Shown in pieces: positions 24,501 through 34,900 of a DNA stretch of 64,000 nt. Under the pieces are notes generated by a model. That model was not told the DNA's origin. It made no database searches and saw only the letters and a program-made list of their open reading frames with translations. Each line of letters begins with the position of its first letter. Position 1 is the stretch's first letter. The stretch is taken from the NCBI GenBank assembly GCA_051867815.1, contig JBJDZD010000141.1:1-64000 (forward strand), in the 5' to 3' direction. Source of the stretch: CAG-390 sp051867815. Its GTDB lineage: Bacteria > Bacillota > Clostridia > Oscillospirales > CAG-272. The position numbers and the translations under genes are program-made.

Positions 24501-25547
24501 TCAATTTTCATTTTCGGGATAAACGACCGTATGTGCGGCTGCACGGATTAGTCGGTTATAAAGTGCCAGGCCGAAGCCGTCGGTGGACGGCAGATTGGCA
24601 TAAACGCATTCTCCATCAAGCGAATTGCATTCGCGGAGCGCGGAGAAAAGACGGTGAGCTTGAGCTTCAAGGTCATTGCGTTTGCCGATGGTGATAACGG
24701 CACCGCCGTCGAGCATTTCTGCCTGCTCGTCGTAGCAGATGATGATAGCGCCCTCTTTTTGCTTTTCGGCAAAGAAGGCAACGCGAGCTTCTTCGGAGCC
24801 GCCGACGAGGCTGAGGGGCTTATCGGGCGCATAGTGGCGGTATTTGGATCCGGGGCATATGGGGCGCTCGTTATCGGCGAGCTTGTGCAGGACATTGTCG
24901 CTGACCTCGACCGCGGAGCAGACACAGCAAAGCGCGTCGTAGGTGACCGCGCCGGGGCGCAGAAGTACGAGGCTGTCTTCTCCCGTGAGCTTAACTATGG
25001 TGGATTCAACGCCGAATGCGCAATCGCCGCCGTCGATGATGCAGTCAACTCTGCCGTCGAGGTCCTCGATGCAATGGGCGGCACAGGTAGGGGAGGGCTT
25101 GCCCGAAATATTTGCCGACGGTGCGGCAACGGGCAGGCCGCAAAGCTCTATGAGCTTATTTGCAACGGGGTGAGCGGGACAGCGTACGGCAACGCTGTCA
25201 AGACCGCCCGTTACCGTGACGGGTATGGTATCCTTTTTCGGAAGAATGACGGTCAAAGGACCCGGCATGAAATGGCGCGCAAGGCGGTAATAGAGCTTGC
25301 TCGTTACCGCGTAAAGCTCGACGTCCTCCGGCTTTGCTATATGAATTATAAGAGGGTTATCCGAGGGGCGACCCTTTGCCGCGTAAATTTTTCGTGCGCT
25401 CTCGCTGTGGGTCGCATCGCCGCCGAGACCGTAAACGGTCTCGGTCGGGAAAACGACGGTGCCGCCGCGGCGCAGTAGCTCCGCCGCAGGCGCGAGCTTG
25501 TCAATACTCGGATTTTCCGGGTCAACTTTGATGAGTAATGTTTTCAT
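24501..25547 (-). CDS. Threonylcarbamoyl-AMP synthase (Sua5/YrdC/YwlC family)
   Basis: 348 residues: a YrdC domain (LRRGGTVVFPTETVYGLG, AKGRPSDNPLI, GGLDSVAVRCPAHP, PVAAPSANISGKPSPT) then a linker CPGSKYRHYAPDKPL and a C-terminal Sua5 domain. It makes threonylcarbamoyl-AMP from Thr, bicarbonate and ATP for the t6A37 modification of ANN-decoding tRNAs. ATG 25547 is the natural start (MKTLLIKVDP), although its Shine-Dalgarno is weak. It follows prfA by 70 bases, as sua5 follows prfA in many Firmicutes, but without prmC. Confidence 0.93.
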   Translation of the reverse strand: MKTLLIKVDPENPSIDKLAPAAELLRRGGTVVFPTETVYGLGGDATHSESARKIYAAKGRPSDNPLIIHIAKPEDVELYAVTSKLYYRLARHFMPGPLTVILPKKDTIPVTVTGGLDSVAVRCPAHPVANKLIELCGLPVAAPSANISGKPSPTCAAHCIEDLDGRVDCIIDGGDCAFGVESTIVKLTGEDSLVLLRPGAVTYDALCCVCSAVEVSDNVLHKLADNERPICPGSKYRHYAPDKPLSLVGGSEEARVAFFAEKQKEGAIIICYDEQAEMLDGGAVITIGKRNDLEAQAHRLFSALRECNSLDGECVYANLPSTDGFGLALYNRLIRAAAHTVVYPENEN

Positions 25548-25617
25548 AATCCGTCCGTATTTTTGAATGAAATAACTGTTGCCATGCATAAAGCACGGTA
25601 AACATGCCGCAGTACCT

Positions 25618-26688
25618 TTATTTTTCTTCGCCTCGCAGGCGCTCTGCGGTGTCGGCAGCTATCAAGGCATCGATCATTTCGCCGATATTGCCGTCAAGGA
25701 ATGTATCAAGGCTGTGGAGCGTCAAGCCGATACGGTGGTCGGTGACGCGGTTTTGAGGATAATTGTAGGTGCGAATCTTTTCGCTTCTGTCTCCGCTTCC
25801 CACCTGCGAGCGGCGCGCACCGGCAATGGCGTTTTCCTGCTCGGTGCGCTTTATGTCGTAGAGCTTAGCGCGGAGCATGGCGAGCGCCTTATCCTTATTC
25901 TGGAACTGCGAGCGCTCCTGCTGGCATTCTATGACGATGCCCGTCGGCTTGTGGGTCAGGCGAACGGCGGATTCGGTTTTGTTGATATGCTGACCGCCTG
26001 CGCCGCTTGATTTGCAGGATTCAAACACGATATCCGAGGGCGCGATCTCTACTTCGACCGCATCCGCCTCGGGGAGAACGGCTACCGTTGCCGCCGAGGT
26101 GTGTATGCGACCCTGGGATTCCGTTTCCGGCACGCGCTGAACGCGGTGAACGCCGGATTCGAACTTGAAGCGCGAATATGCGCCGTCACCCTCAATGGAG
26201 AAGGTTATCTCCTTGTAGCCGCCGCGGTCGGTCTCGTTTGCGCTTGCAACGGAGATCTTAAAGCCGCAGGTGTCACAGTACATGCAGTACATGCGGTAGA
26301 GAACGGCGGCAAAGAGCGCGGCCTCATCGCCACCCGTGCCGGCGCGGATCTCAACGATGACGTTTTTGTCGTCGTTCGGGTCACGCGGCAGGAGAAGCAC
26401 CTTGAGCTTACCCACGGAATCCTCCATGGTCTGCTTTGCGCATGTAAGCTCCTCTTCGGCAAGCTCGTGCAGGTCTGCGCTGTTGCGGTCGTCAAGCAGG
26501 GCGCGCGCATCTTCTGCCGACTGCCGAGCGGCAAGGTAGCGGCGGTATTCGTCGATAATGGGGGTTAAGTTCTTATATTCCTTGAGCAGCTTCGTATAGG
26601 CTTCGATATCCGAGATCACGTCGGGGTCTTCAAGCGAGCGCGAGATCTCGGAATACTTTTCGTTTAATTTGGCAAGTCGCTCAAGCAT
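25618..26688 (-). CDS. prfA: Peptide chain release factor 1
   Basis: 356 residues, the normal RF1 length. The stop-codon discriminator is PET in HRVQRVPETESQGRIHTSA, and the GGQ peptidyl-hydrolysis motif is in SSGAGGQHINKTESAVR. RF1 reads UAA and UAG and releases the finished peptide. The start ATG 26688 lies 3 bases after the M18 peptidase stop and has no strong Shine-Dalgarno, so it probably depends on coupled translation. Confidence 0.97.
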   Translation of the reverse strand: MLERLAKLNEKYSEISRSLEDPDVISDIEAYTKLLKEYKNLTPIIDEYRRYLAARQSAEDARALLDDRNSADLHELAEEELTCAKQTMEDSVGKLKVLLLPRDPNDDKNVIVEIRAGTGGDEAALFAAVLYRMYCMYCDTCGFKISVASANETDRGGYKEITFSIEGDGAYSRFKFESGVHRVQRVPETESQGRIHTSAATVAVLPEADAVEVEIAPSDIVFESCKSSGAGGQHINKTESAVRLTHKPTGIVIECQQERSQFQNKDKALAMLRAKLYDIKRTEQENAIAGARRSQVGSGDRSEKIRTYNYPQNRVTDHRIGLTLHSLDTFLDGNIGEMIDALIAADTAERLRGEEK

Positions 26689-26691
26689 GGA

Positions 26692-28092
26692 TCAATAGCG
26701 GTTGAATGCAGAGAAGCCGCGGTGTGCCTCGTAGAGGTCGACCTTTGAGATGACCTCGTAGGGCGCGTGCATTGCAATGACCGGAACGCCGAGGTCAACG
26801 ACCTCGATATTATGCTTGGAGATGAACTTTGCAACGGTTCCGCCGCCGCCGAAGTCAACCTTGCCAAGCTCGCCTGCCTGCCAGACGACGTCGTCCTTTG
26901 CCATCATTGCGCGCAAGCGGCCGATATACTCTGCGGATGCATCGTTCGTTCCGCCCTTGCCGCGCGAGCCTGTGTATTTGGTGAGAACCACGCCGCAGGA
27001 CAGGAGGGAGGAATTGCGCTTTTCAAAAGCATCGCCGAAATTGGGGTCAAACGCCGCGGAAACATCGGCGGAAAGGCAGATGGAGGCGTTGCGAACAGCC
27101 GCCGGGCATGCGTTCTGCGAGCGGCAGATGGCATCGATGAGATCAAGGATGAGGTCGCATTGCATGCCGGTGTTGCCGTCGCTGCCCGTTTCTTCTTTGT
27201 CCGCGAGGATGCACATCATCGTGTGAGGCGTGCCGGCCTTGAGGGCCTCAAACATGGCGGTCATTGCAGGGTAAGCGCAAACTCGGTCGTCGTGGCCGTA
27301 GGCGCAGATCATGGAGCGGTCAAGACCGACGTCGCGCGCATTTCCGACAGGGACTGCGCTAAGCTCTGCGGAGAGGAAGTCCTCCTCGCAAATGCCGTAC
27401 TTTTCATTGAGAATGCGCAGAACGTTGAGCTTTATGCCGTCCGCCTCGTTGACCAGAGGACGGCTGCCGACGAGGAGATTGAGCTTTTCGCCCGGGATGG
27501 CTTCGCCGAGGGGCTTGCGGTCGTCGTTGTGGCCGAGGTGGGGGAGAAGGTCGTTGATGTAGAGAACGGGGTCGGTTGCGTCCTCACCGATGGTAACGGT
27601 AACGCTCTCGCCGTCAGCCTTAACGACTACGCCGTGGAGCGCAAGGGGAGTTGCCACCCATTGATACTTTCTGATACCGCCGTAGTAATGGGTTTTGAGG
27701 AACGCCATGCCGCTGTCCTCGTAGAGAGGAACCTGCTTGAGGTCGATCCTGGGCGAGTCGATATGAGCCGCCGAGATGCGTATGCCCTCGTTAAGCGGCT
27801 CCTCGCCGACGGAGAAGAGGAAGAGATTCTTTCCGCGGTTGTTGTAGTAATACTTACCGCCCTTCGCGATCTCGTCGCCGAAGGCGTAAGGAACGAAGCC
27901 CTCCGCTTTTGCAAGCTCGATGGCGGCATGGACCGCTTCGCGCTCGGTCTTGGCATCGTCGAGGAATTTAGCATATCCTACGGCGTATTCGTAAGCCTTT
28001 TCGATGTTCGCTTCCTCGCGGCGCTCGTAAACGGTCTTTTTCTTGTAGAGAAGCTCGCGCGCGGCTTCTGCGGATGTTTTGATTTCGCTCAT
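26692..28092 (-). CDS. M18-family aminopeptidase
   Basis: 466 residues. Zinc-site motifs of the aspartyl/lysyl aminopeptidase family are visible: SAAHIDSPRIDLK, YGHDDRVCAYPA, ILADKEETGSDGNTG and, at the C-terminus, PVIAMHAPYEVISKVD. These dodecameric cytoplasmic enzymes remove N-terminal residues from peptides. ATG 28092 has AAGGAGAA 7 bases upstream; an ORF extension to 28182 would run into the neighbouring transglycosylase gene. Confidence 0.93.
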   Translation of the reverse strand: MSEIKTSAEAARELLYKKKTVYERREEANIEKAYEYAVGYAKFLDDAKTEREAVHAAIELAKAEGFVPYAFGDEIAKGGKYYYNNRGKNLFLFSVGEEPLNEGIRISAAHIDSPRIDLKQVPLYEDSGMAFLKTHYYGGIRKYQWVATPLALHGVVVKADGESVTVTIGEDATDPVLYINDLLPHLGHNDDRKPLGEAIPGEKLNLLVGSRPLVNEADGIKLNVLRILNEKYGICEEDFLSAELSAVPVGNARDVGLDRSMICAYGHDDRVCAYPAMTAMFEALKAGTPHTMMCILADKEETGSDGNTGMQCDLILDLIDAICRSQNACPAAVRNASICLSADVSAAFDPNFGDAFEKRNSSLLSCGVVLTKYTGSRGKGGTNDASAEYIGRLRAMMAKDDVVWQAGELGKVDFGGGGTVAKFISKHNIEVVDLGVPVIAMHAPYEVISKVDLYEAHRGFSAFNRY

Positions 28093-28132
28093 TTTATTTA
28101 TTCTCCTTGGTAAATTAATTTTGATTTTATGA

Positions 28133-28705
28133 TCAGTTTGCCGATTCGTAGAGATCGCGGTATATCTCAACGGTCTTTTCAAACTGTTTTACATACTTCT
28201 CCGTGTCACGGTCGGGAATGACGGCGAGCTTGCCCTCACTGTCGAGGTATTCCGCATTTGAAAGCCAAGCGTCGACGGTATCCTCGCCGATATACAGGGC
28301 GGCGTAAACGGCGCGCCAGCTTTGGTATTTGATAAAAAGCTTCGAGAGCTTGTATGTACCGATGTCGATGTTAGTAGCAGGCTCGAAGAGCAGACCGGGG
28401 TCCTTGTATTTGCCCAGCTCGTCGGCAAGTCTGTTATATTCCTCACGCGTGAGCTGCATCAGACCGATGCCGCCGTCCTCGCCTTCAAGCCCGGAATCGT
28501 AGTCACTCTCAATCTTAATGGCAGAATAGATAACGGAAACCGGAACGGCGTATTCATAATACGAGGCGATGACGGTGTCGTTGTATTTGCGAGGATATTC
28601 TTTAAGTCGGTACTGCGTGAACAGGGTATCATAAAGAAAGGCACAGCCGACTGAGAGCAGGATAATGATTATGACCGCTAAGGGGTTGAGTAATTTCTTT
28701 TTCAT
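28133..28705 (-). CDS. Lytic transglycosylase (SLT domain), membrane-anchored
   Basis: 190 residues. N-terminal hydrophobic anchor (about 7-24), then an SLT domain with the catalytic Glu in AIKIESDYDSG, GGIGLMQLT and a Tyr-rich LAALYIGE-like stretch (YAALYIGEDTVDAWL). It would cleave peptidoglycan between MurNAc and GlcNAc outside the cell. The ATG overlaps the coaE stop (ATGA). Size and anchor match small YjbJ-like transglycosylases of Firmicutes. Confidence 0.9.
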   Translation of the reverse strand: MKKKLLNPLAVIIIILLSVGCAFLYDTLFTQYRLKEYPRKYNDTVIASYYEYAVPVSVIYSAIKIESDYDSGLEGEDGGIGLMQLTREEYNRLADELGKYKDPGLLFEPATNIDIGTYKLSKLFIKYQSWRAVYAALYIGEDTVDAWLSNAEYLDSEGKLAVIPDRDTEKYVKQFEKTVEIYRDLYESAN

Positions 28706-29292
28706 TTGTTCAGTGTATTGAGAATTTTTTCTGCTTCGGCGCTGAGAGCTTCGGTGTCGCCGCGGTTGACGACCGTGAAGTCCGCGCGGGATGTGTAAAA
28801 GCTGTCGGGGGGCGCCGCCGCCATTCGCGCGCGAAGCGTCTCGACGGGACGGCCGTCACGCGCACACAGACGTGCAAGACGCTCGTCGGGCGGAGCGATC
28901 AGGGCAACGGTTACGTCACATTCGCTCTCATAGCCGGCCTCAAAAAGCAGTGGAGCGTCGACGATGGCGTGCTTGCGGTCGGTCGCGGCGATTGCCTTGC
29001 GAACCTCGGCAAGAACATAGGCGTGTGTCAGCTTGTTAAGCCGCTCACGGCTTTCCTCCGCACCCGGTGCGAAAACGATCTGCGCAAGTGCCGGGCGGCA
29101 AAGGCTTCCGTCGGCGTTCAGTATGGCGTCGCCGAACATCTTTGCAAGCTCACGCGTGCATTCGGAGGGAGTGTCAACGAGGGAATGATATATCTTATCA
29201 CAATCGAGGTGCAGGCATCCCATGTCCTCAAGATACGAGCAAAACAGCGATTTTCCGGCACCGCTGGGACCGGTTACTCCGATTATTGCCAT
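28702..29292 (-). CDS. coaE: Dephospho-CoA kinase
   Basis: 196 residues with P-loop GPSGAGKS at the N-terminus, HLDCDKIYHSLV, and VDAPLLFEAGY, the signature of CoaE. It phosphorylates the 3'-hydroxyl of dephospho-CoA in the last step of coenzyme A synthesis. ATG 29292 follows GGAAAGAGAG. First gene of the minus-strand run and read from the promoter at 29353-29381. Confidence 0.95.
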   Translation of the reverse strand: MAIIGVTGPSGAGKSLFCSYLEDMGCLHLDCDKIYHSLVDTPSECTRELAKMFGDAILNADGSLCRPALAQIVFAPGAEESRERLNKLTHAYVLAEVRKAIAATDRKHAIVDAPLLFEAGYESECDVTVALIAPPDERLARLCARDGRPVETLRARMAAAPPDSFYTSRADFTVVNRGDTEALSAEAEKILNTLNK

Positions 29293-29352
29293 GTTTTCAC
29301 TCTCTTTCCTGAATTTGCACGAATTTCTGCATTATATTATAATACATAGTAT

Positions 29353-29381
29353 ATTATAGCACAATCGGTATAAAAATGCAA
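29353..29381 (-). promoter_or_regulatory. Promoter of the coaE-led gene run
   Basis: On the minus strand TTGCAT (29381-29376), 17-base spacer, TATAAT (29358-29353). Divergent from the plus-strand promoter at 29408. Confidence 0.8.
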
Positions 29382-29407
29382 GCATTTTTTAATTTTACAT
29401 TTAACTG

Positions 29408-29436
29408 TTGCAAAACGGAAAAATATGTTGTATAAT
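29408..29436 (+). promoter_or_regulatory. Promoter of the yjjG-murB-whiA-dnaE operon
   Basis: TTGCAA (29408-29413), 17-base spacer, TATAAT (29431-29436). Confidence 0.8.
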
Positions 29437-29465
29437 ATATTGTGAGAAAATGTTGGAGTATTGTA

Positions 29466-30152
29466 ATGAGAAAATATAAATGGCTGCTTTTTGATGCAGA
29501 CGAGACCCTGCTTGATTTCAAGCTCGCGGAGGCAGAGGCGATAAAGGCTACCTTTACGGCGTTCGGCCTGCCGACGGAGTACGAGTACATTGACACATAC
29601 AGCAAGATCAACGACGGGCTTTGGAAGATGCTTGAGCGCAGGGAAGTCACAAAGGAGCGCCTTAAGGTGGAGCGTTTTGAGAGATTTTGCGAGCATTACG
29701 GCTTCCCTCCGATGGGCAGGGAGCTTGCGGATGCGTATTGCGGCAATCTCGGTCGACAGACTGCCCTTATCGACGGTGCGGAGGAGGTCTGCCGTGTACT
29801 CTCGGGCAAATATAAAATGTATATTGTAACAAACGGAATATATTCTGTTCAATCCGCGCGCCTCGGCAGCTGTGCCATCAAGGATTACTTTGAAAAATGC
29901 TATATTTCCGACGAGATCGGTTGCGAAAAGCCCTCGCGTGGCTTCTTTGATGCCGTGGCGGCGGATATTCCCGGCTTTGACGTTTCGCGTGCGCTCGTCA
30001 TCGGCGATTCGCTGACCTCGGATATCAAGGGCGGCTCGGATTACGGTATGGACACCTGCTGGCTCAACAGAAGCGCCAAGAGCGCTCCCGAGGGCATGAA
30101 TATTACCTATATCATCAAGGATATCCGCGATATTCTTGACATTCTGGAGTAA
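29466..30152 (+). CDS. YjjG-family HAD nucleotidase/phosphatase
   Basis: 228 residues. HAD motif I WLLFDADETLLDF, motif II VTNGIYSVQSARL, motif III region GCEKPSRGFFD and motif IV VIGDSLTSDIKGGSDYG are all present, with a helical C1 cap between I and II. The pattern fits YjjG/YfnB house-cleaning nucleotidases that dephosphorylate non-canonical pyrimidine monophosphates. ATG 29466 has TTGGAG 7 bases upstream, so the longer frame from 29442 is not used. It is followed 3 bases later by murB. Confidence 0.9.
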   Translation: MRKYKWLLFDADETLLDFKLAEAEAIKATFTAFGLPTEYEYIDTYSKINDGLWKMLERREVTKERLKVERFERFCEHYGFPPMGRELADAYCGNLGRQTALIDGAEEVCRVLSGKYKMYIVTNGIYSVQSARLGSCAIKDYFEKCYISDEIGCEKPSRGFFDAVAADIPGFDVSRALVIGDSLTSDIKGGSDYGMDTCWLNRSAKSAPEGMNITYIIKDIRDILDILE

Positions 30153-30154
30153 AA

Positions 30155-31063
30155 ATGAACTGCATTTCTTTGCTTGATAAGTTGAATATCGAATATGTCA
30201 AAGATCTCTCACTTGCGACGAAATCAAGCTTTCGCATCGGCGGAGCGGCGGATATCGCCGTTTTTCCGCGAACGGAGAACGAGCTTGCCGCGGCCGTCCG
30301 CGCAGTCCGTGAAAGCGGACTGCCACTGCTCGTGGTCGGCAACGGCTCGAATATCCTTTTTGAGGATGGAGGCTACCGCGGCGCGGTGGTCTTTACCGAG
30401 AAAATGAATGAAACGCTCGTTTGCGGCAACAGTATTATTGCAGGTGCCGGCGCGTCATTTACCGCGCTTGCGCTCACGGCAAAAAACGCCTCGCTCTGCG
30501 GCCTTGAGTTTGCATACGGAATCCCGGGAAGCGTTGGCGGCGCAGTCGTTATGAATGCCGGAGCATACGGCGGAGAAGTGGCGCAGGTCATTGACTCCTG
30601 CCGCGTCTACGATGCACAAACGGACGAGTTTTTAACTCTTTCAAAGGACGAAATGAAGCTCTCATACCGCCATACGGTGTTTAGCGAAAATAAAGATCTC
30701 ATTTGCCTTTCGGCGGAATTTACCCTCAAAGAGGGTAACGCCGACGTAATAGATGCGAAAATGCGCGAGTTGATGCAGAGAAGGCGCGATAAGCAACCAC
30801 TTGAATATCCCAGCGCAGGCAGCGTTTTCAAGCGGCCGGCTCCGGATCTTTTCGTTGGTAAGATGATAGAGGATTCGGGGCTTAAGGGCTTGACTGTGGG
30901 CGGCGCCCGGGTCTCCGAAAAGCATGCCGGATTTATAGTAAATATCGGTGGTGCGACTGCCGCCGACGTGCTTGAGCTGATTTCTCGCGTGCAGGCGGTC
31001 ATAAAGTCAAATTACGGCGTGGAGCTTGAATGTGAAGTGCGCCGAGTGGGTGACGGGCGATGA
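30155..31063 (+). CDS. murB: UDP-N-acetylmuramate dehydrogenase
   Basis: 302 residues. FAD-binding motifs LLVVGNGSNILF and GLEFAYGIPGSVGGAVVMNA, and the catalytic Ser in YPSAGSVFKRP. MurB reduces the enolpyruvyl group of UDP-GlcNAc-enolpyruvate to UDP-MurNAc using NADPH in the cytoplasm. GGAG lies 7 bases before the ATG. The last four bases overlap whiA (ATGA). In many Firmicutes rapZ and yvcK lie between murB and whiA; here they do not. Confidence 0.96.
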   Translation: MNCISLLDKLNIEYVKDLSLATKSSFRIGGAADIAVFPRTENELAAAVRAVRESGLPLLVVGNGSNILFEDGGYRGAVVFTEKMNETLVCGNSIIAGAGASFTALALTAKNASLCGLEFAYGIPGSVGGAVVMNAGAYGGEVAQVIDSCRVYDAQTDEFLTLSKDEMKLSYRHTVFSENKDLICLSAEFTLKEGNADVIDAKMRELMQRRRDKQPLEYPSAGSVFKRPAPDLFVGKMIEDSGLKGLTVGGARVSEKHAGFIVNIGGATAADVLELISRVQAVIKSNYGVELECEVRRVGDGR

Positions 31064-31932
31064 CCTTTACGGAAAGAGTACGCGCAGAGCTTGTGCAGTC
31101 GCTGTGCCACTCCCAATGCTGTCGCAGAGCCGCTCTTTGCGGCATCCTCATAAATGCGGATTGCTCGCCCGACGGCGGCATTTACGCCAAGCTTTCCGAT
31201 AAAGGTACCACGGAGCTGATGTTAAAGCTCCTGCGCGAGAATTACGGCAGGGAGGCTTGTGCGGAATACTCCAACAGCTACGGCAGAACTACTGCCGAGG
31301 TCGGATTTACCTCGGAAAAGCTGGCGGACAAGCTTCGCGAATTTTCCTTCGGAAGCGAGATAACTTTGTTTAAGTGCAAGGACTGCAAGTCCGCGTTTTT
31401 TGCCGGCTTGTTGCTTTCCGCGGCCAATTTTTCAAATCCCGAGCGCGAATCGCGCATGGAAATACGCATAAATGACCCTGTACGCGCCGAGAGCGTGCGT
31501 CGTCTCTTCGCCGATATCGGCCACGAGCCGAGAGTTTCCGACAGGGACGGCATATCCTCCCTCATTTTCAAGCGTAGCGAGGACGTTGAGGATATTCTCA
31601 CGATTTCCGGCGCAGGCACATCCTCAATGGAACTGATGCAGGGAAAGCTGATGCGCGAATTTCGCGGTAAGATCAACCGTGACTCAAATTGCGAGTTCGG
31701 AAACATCGGCAAGACCGCGGCGGCGGCAAACGCGCAGATAGAGGCAATAAGATATCTGCGCAACAGCGGCCGCTTCGATCAGCTTCCCGACGAGCTTAAG
31801 GAAACGGCAACTCTGCGAGAGGAGGAGCCGGATATGTCCCTTTCCGACCTCGCGGCGAAGCATTGTCCGCCGATTACGAAGTCGGGGCTTAATCACAGGC
31901 TCAAAAAATTGATGGAATTAGCGGAAAAATAA
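31060..31932 (+). CDS. whiA: WhiA, sporulation/cell-division-associated DNA-binding protein
   Basis: 290 residues. N-terminal half has the degenerate homing-endonuclease-like fold (CRRAALCGILINADCS, FKCKDCKSAFFAGLLLSAAN), and the C-terminal HTH includes LREEEPDMSLSDLAAKH and KSGLNHRLKKLMELAEK. WhiA is a conserved Gram-positive chromosome-bound protein tied to division and, in actinomycetes, sporulation. Coupled to murB. Confidence 0.95.
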   Translation: MTFTERVRAELVQSLCHSQCCRRAALCGILINADCSPDGGIYAKLSDKGTTELMLKLLRENYGREACAEYSNSYGRTTAEVGFTSEKLADKLREFSFGSEITLFKCKDCKSAFFAGLLLSAANFSNPERESRMEIRINDPVRAESVRRLFADIGHEPRVSDRDGISSLIFKRSEDVEDILTISGAGTSSMELMQGKLMREFRGKINRDSNCEFGNIGKTAAAANAQIEAIRYLRNSGRFDQLPDELKETATLREEEPDMSLSDLAAKHCPPITKSGLNHRLKKLMELAEK

Positions 31933-31949
31933 ACTGAAAGGTGCCAAAA

Positions 31950-34900
31950 ATGGGCGATTTCGTTCATCTTCATCTGCATACCGAATACAGCTTGCTTGAC
32001 GGCGCGTGCCGCATCAAGGATATCCCCGAGGCAGTTATTGCGGCGGGGCATTCTGCCGTTGCAATGACGGATCACGGTGCCATGTACGGTACCATGCAGT
32101 TCTACCGAACCTGCAAGGCGAAGGGTATCAAGCCGATAATCGGATGCGAGGTCTACGTTGCTCCCGGCTCGCGATTTGAGCGTATTGCCGGCCGCGAGGG
32201 CGGCTCGCACCACCTCGTCCTTCTCTGCGAGAACGAAACGGGCTACCGCAACCTCACCTACATGGTCTCAAAGGCGTTTACTGAGGGCTTTTATTCCCGT
32301 CCGCGCGTTGATCTTGAACTGATTCGCCACCATTCGGAGGGGCTTATTGCGCTTTCCGCGTGCCTTTCGGGCGAGATACCGTCCGCGCTTTGCGCAGGCG
32401 ACCGCGAAAGGGCGGAGAATATCGCCAAAACATATAAACAGATATTCGGAAAAGACCGTTTTTATATCGAGCTTCAAAACCACGGTATAGCCGAGCAACG
32501 TCAGATACTGCCGGAGCTTTACGCGCTTGCAAAGGAGCTTGACATCCCCGTGGTCGCCACCAACGACGTCCACTATCTTCGCAAAAGCGATGCGCGCGCG
32601 CAGACGGTGCTGATGTGTATTCAAACCAACACGACGATGGCGGACGGCGGTCGTCCCGGCTTTGAAACGGAAGAATTTTATTATAAATCCACCCTTGAAA
32701 TGGAACGCCTTTTCGGCGGCTTTGAGGGCGCAATCGAAAATACCGTAAAGATTGCCGATATGTGCAATGTTGAGCTTGAGCATGAGGGATATGTTCTGCC
32801 GACTTTTCCGCTTAAAGATGGCGAAAATGCGGCGGATGTGCTTCGCTTGCACACCTATGAGGGGCTTGAGCGCTTGGCAAGCGCAGGCAGACTTCCTGCA
32901 GAGGGTTATACCTTTGAGGACTATATGAAGCGCGCCGATTACGAGCTTGACGTCATTCATTCAATGGGCTACGACGACTATTTTCTCATAGTTGCGGACT
33001 ACGTCGGCTTTGCCAAGGGCGCGGGCATTCCCGTCGGCCCCGGCAGAGGCTCGGGATGCGGAAGTCTTGTGGCTTGGTGTACCTCGATCACGGACATTGA
33101 CCCATTGCGCTTTGATCTTTTTTTCGAGCGCTTCCTGAATCCCGAGCGTGTAAGCATGCCCGACTTTGATATCGACTTCTGCTACAACCGCCGCGACGAG
33201 GTGCTGGCTTACGTAAAGGAAAAATACGGCGAGGATCGCGTTTCACAGATAATTACCTTCGGTACGCTTGCCGCACGTGCCGCCATACGCGATTGCGGCC
33301 GCGCCCTCGGCATGAGCTATGCCGAGGTGGACGAGATCGCAAAGCTGATACCGCGCGAGCTTGACGTCACCATAGAACAGGCGATGGTCGTCCCGGCACT
33401 CAAGGAAAGATACGATTCATCGGATGATATCCGCGAGCTGATCGATACCGCACGCCTCTTGGAGGGCATGCCGAGAAATGTTTCCGTGCATGCCGCCGGT
33501 GTCGTTATAACCGAGCGTCCGGTCCTTGAGTATCTGCCGCTTGCCGTTTCCAACGGCGCGGTCGTAACGCAGTTCGACATGGACACGGTCGCCTCGCTCG
33601 GACTTCTCAAATTCGACTTTTTAGCACTTCGGTATCTTACGATAATTGACGATGCCGTCAAGCAGATCAGGGAAAAAGACCCGGATTTTGACCTTGAAAC
33701 GGTCGATATTTCCGATAAAAAGACCTACGAGCTTATCTCCACGGGTCAAACGAGCGGCGTGTTCCAGCTGGAGTCATCGGGCATGAAGTCGATGCTTACG
33801 AATCTTTGCCCCGAAAGTATAGATGATATCCTTGCCGCCATTGCGCTGTACCGTCCGGGACCGATGGAGTCGATTCCGAAATACATTGAGGGCAAGAACG
33901 CGCAGGATAAGGTCGAATACGCGCATCCCCTGCTTGAGCCGATATTGCGCCCGACCTACGGCTGTATCGTTTACCAAGAGCAGGTAATGAATATTTTCCG
34001 TACCGTTGCCGGTTTCTCCTTCGGCCGTGCGGACATCGTCCGCCGCGCCATGTCAAAGAAAAAAGCCTCCGCGCTTGCCGCGGAGAGGGATAATTTCATT
34101 GACGGAGCGGCACGGCGCGGTGTTGACCGCGAAACGGCGGAGAAGCTTTTCGAGGATATGTCGAGCTTTGCTTCATACGCCTTCAATAAGAGCCACGCGG
34201 CGGCGTACGCCATGCTTTCTTTCAGAACCGCGTACCTCAAAGCGCACTATCCGAGGGAGTATTTCTCGGCTCTGCTGACCTCCGTTCTCGGCAACGCGGA
34301 TAAGATTGCGGAGTATATTGCGGAGGCAAACAAATTCGGTATCCGTGTTCTGCCGCCGGACATAAATCGCAGTATGCTTGATTTCCATGTAAGCGGCGAT
34401 GATATAACTTTCGGTCTGCTTGCGCTGAAAAACGTCGGCAGGCAGTTCGTCGAAAGACTCATCCTCGAGCGCATCGACCGTCCGTTTGCCTCGTTTTCGG
34501 AGTTCCTCGAGAGAATGGCGGACGGCGACCTCAATCGCCGCATGGTCGAGTCGCTTATCAAGGCAGGAGCGTTTGACAGCCTCGGTGTATACCGTTCGAG
34601 ATTGCTTGCAACGCTTGACGAAGCGCTTATGGCAATATCACGCAAGAGCCACGGCAATATTGCCGGGCAGATGGATATGTTCTCAATGTCGGAATCCGAT
34701 ATCGGGGGCGGCGAGAGCATAGTTTATCCGCAGATACCGGAGCTTCCGACCAAGGAGCTGCTTTATATGGAGCGCGAGGTCGCCGGGCTGTTCTTCTCGG
34801 GACATTTGCTTGACGGCTACGGCCTTCATATCAAATCGCTTGAGCCTTTGAGCATTTCCGAAGTCACCGGCGGTGAGGATGATGACGAGGACGCATCTCT

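Noticed and set aside
26767..28113. 448-codon frame antisense to the M18 aminopeptidase
   Set aside because: Length comes from lack of TTA, CTA and TCA codons in the real gene; no family similarity.
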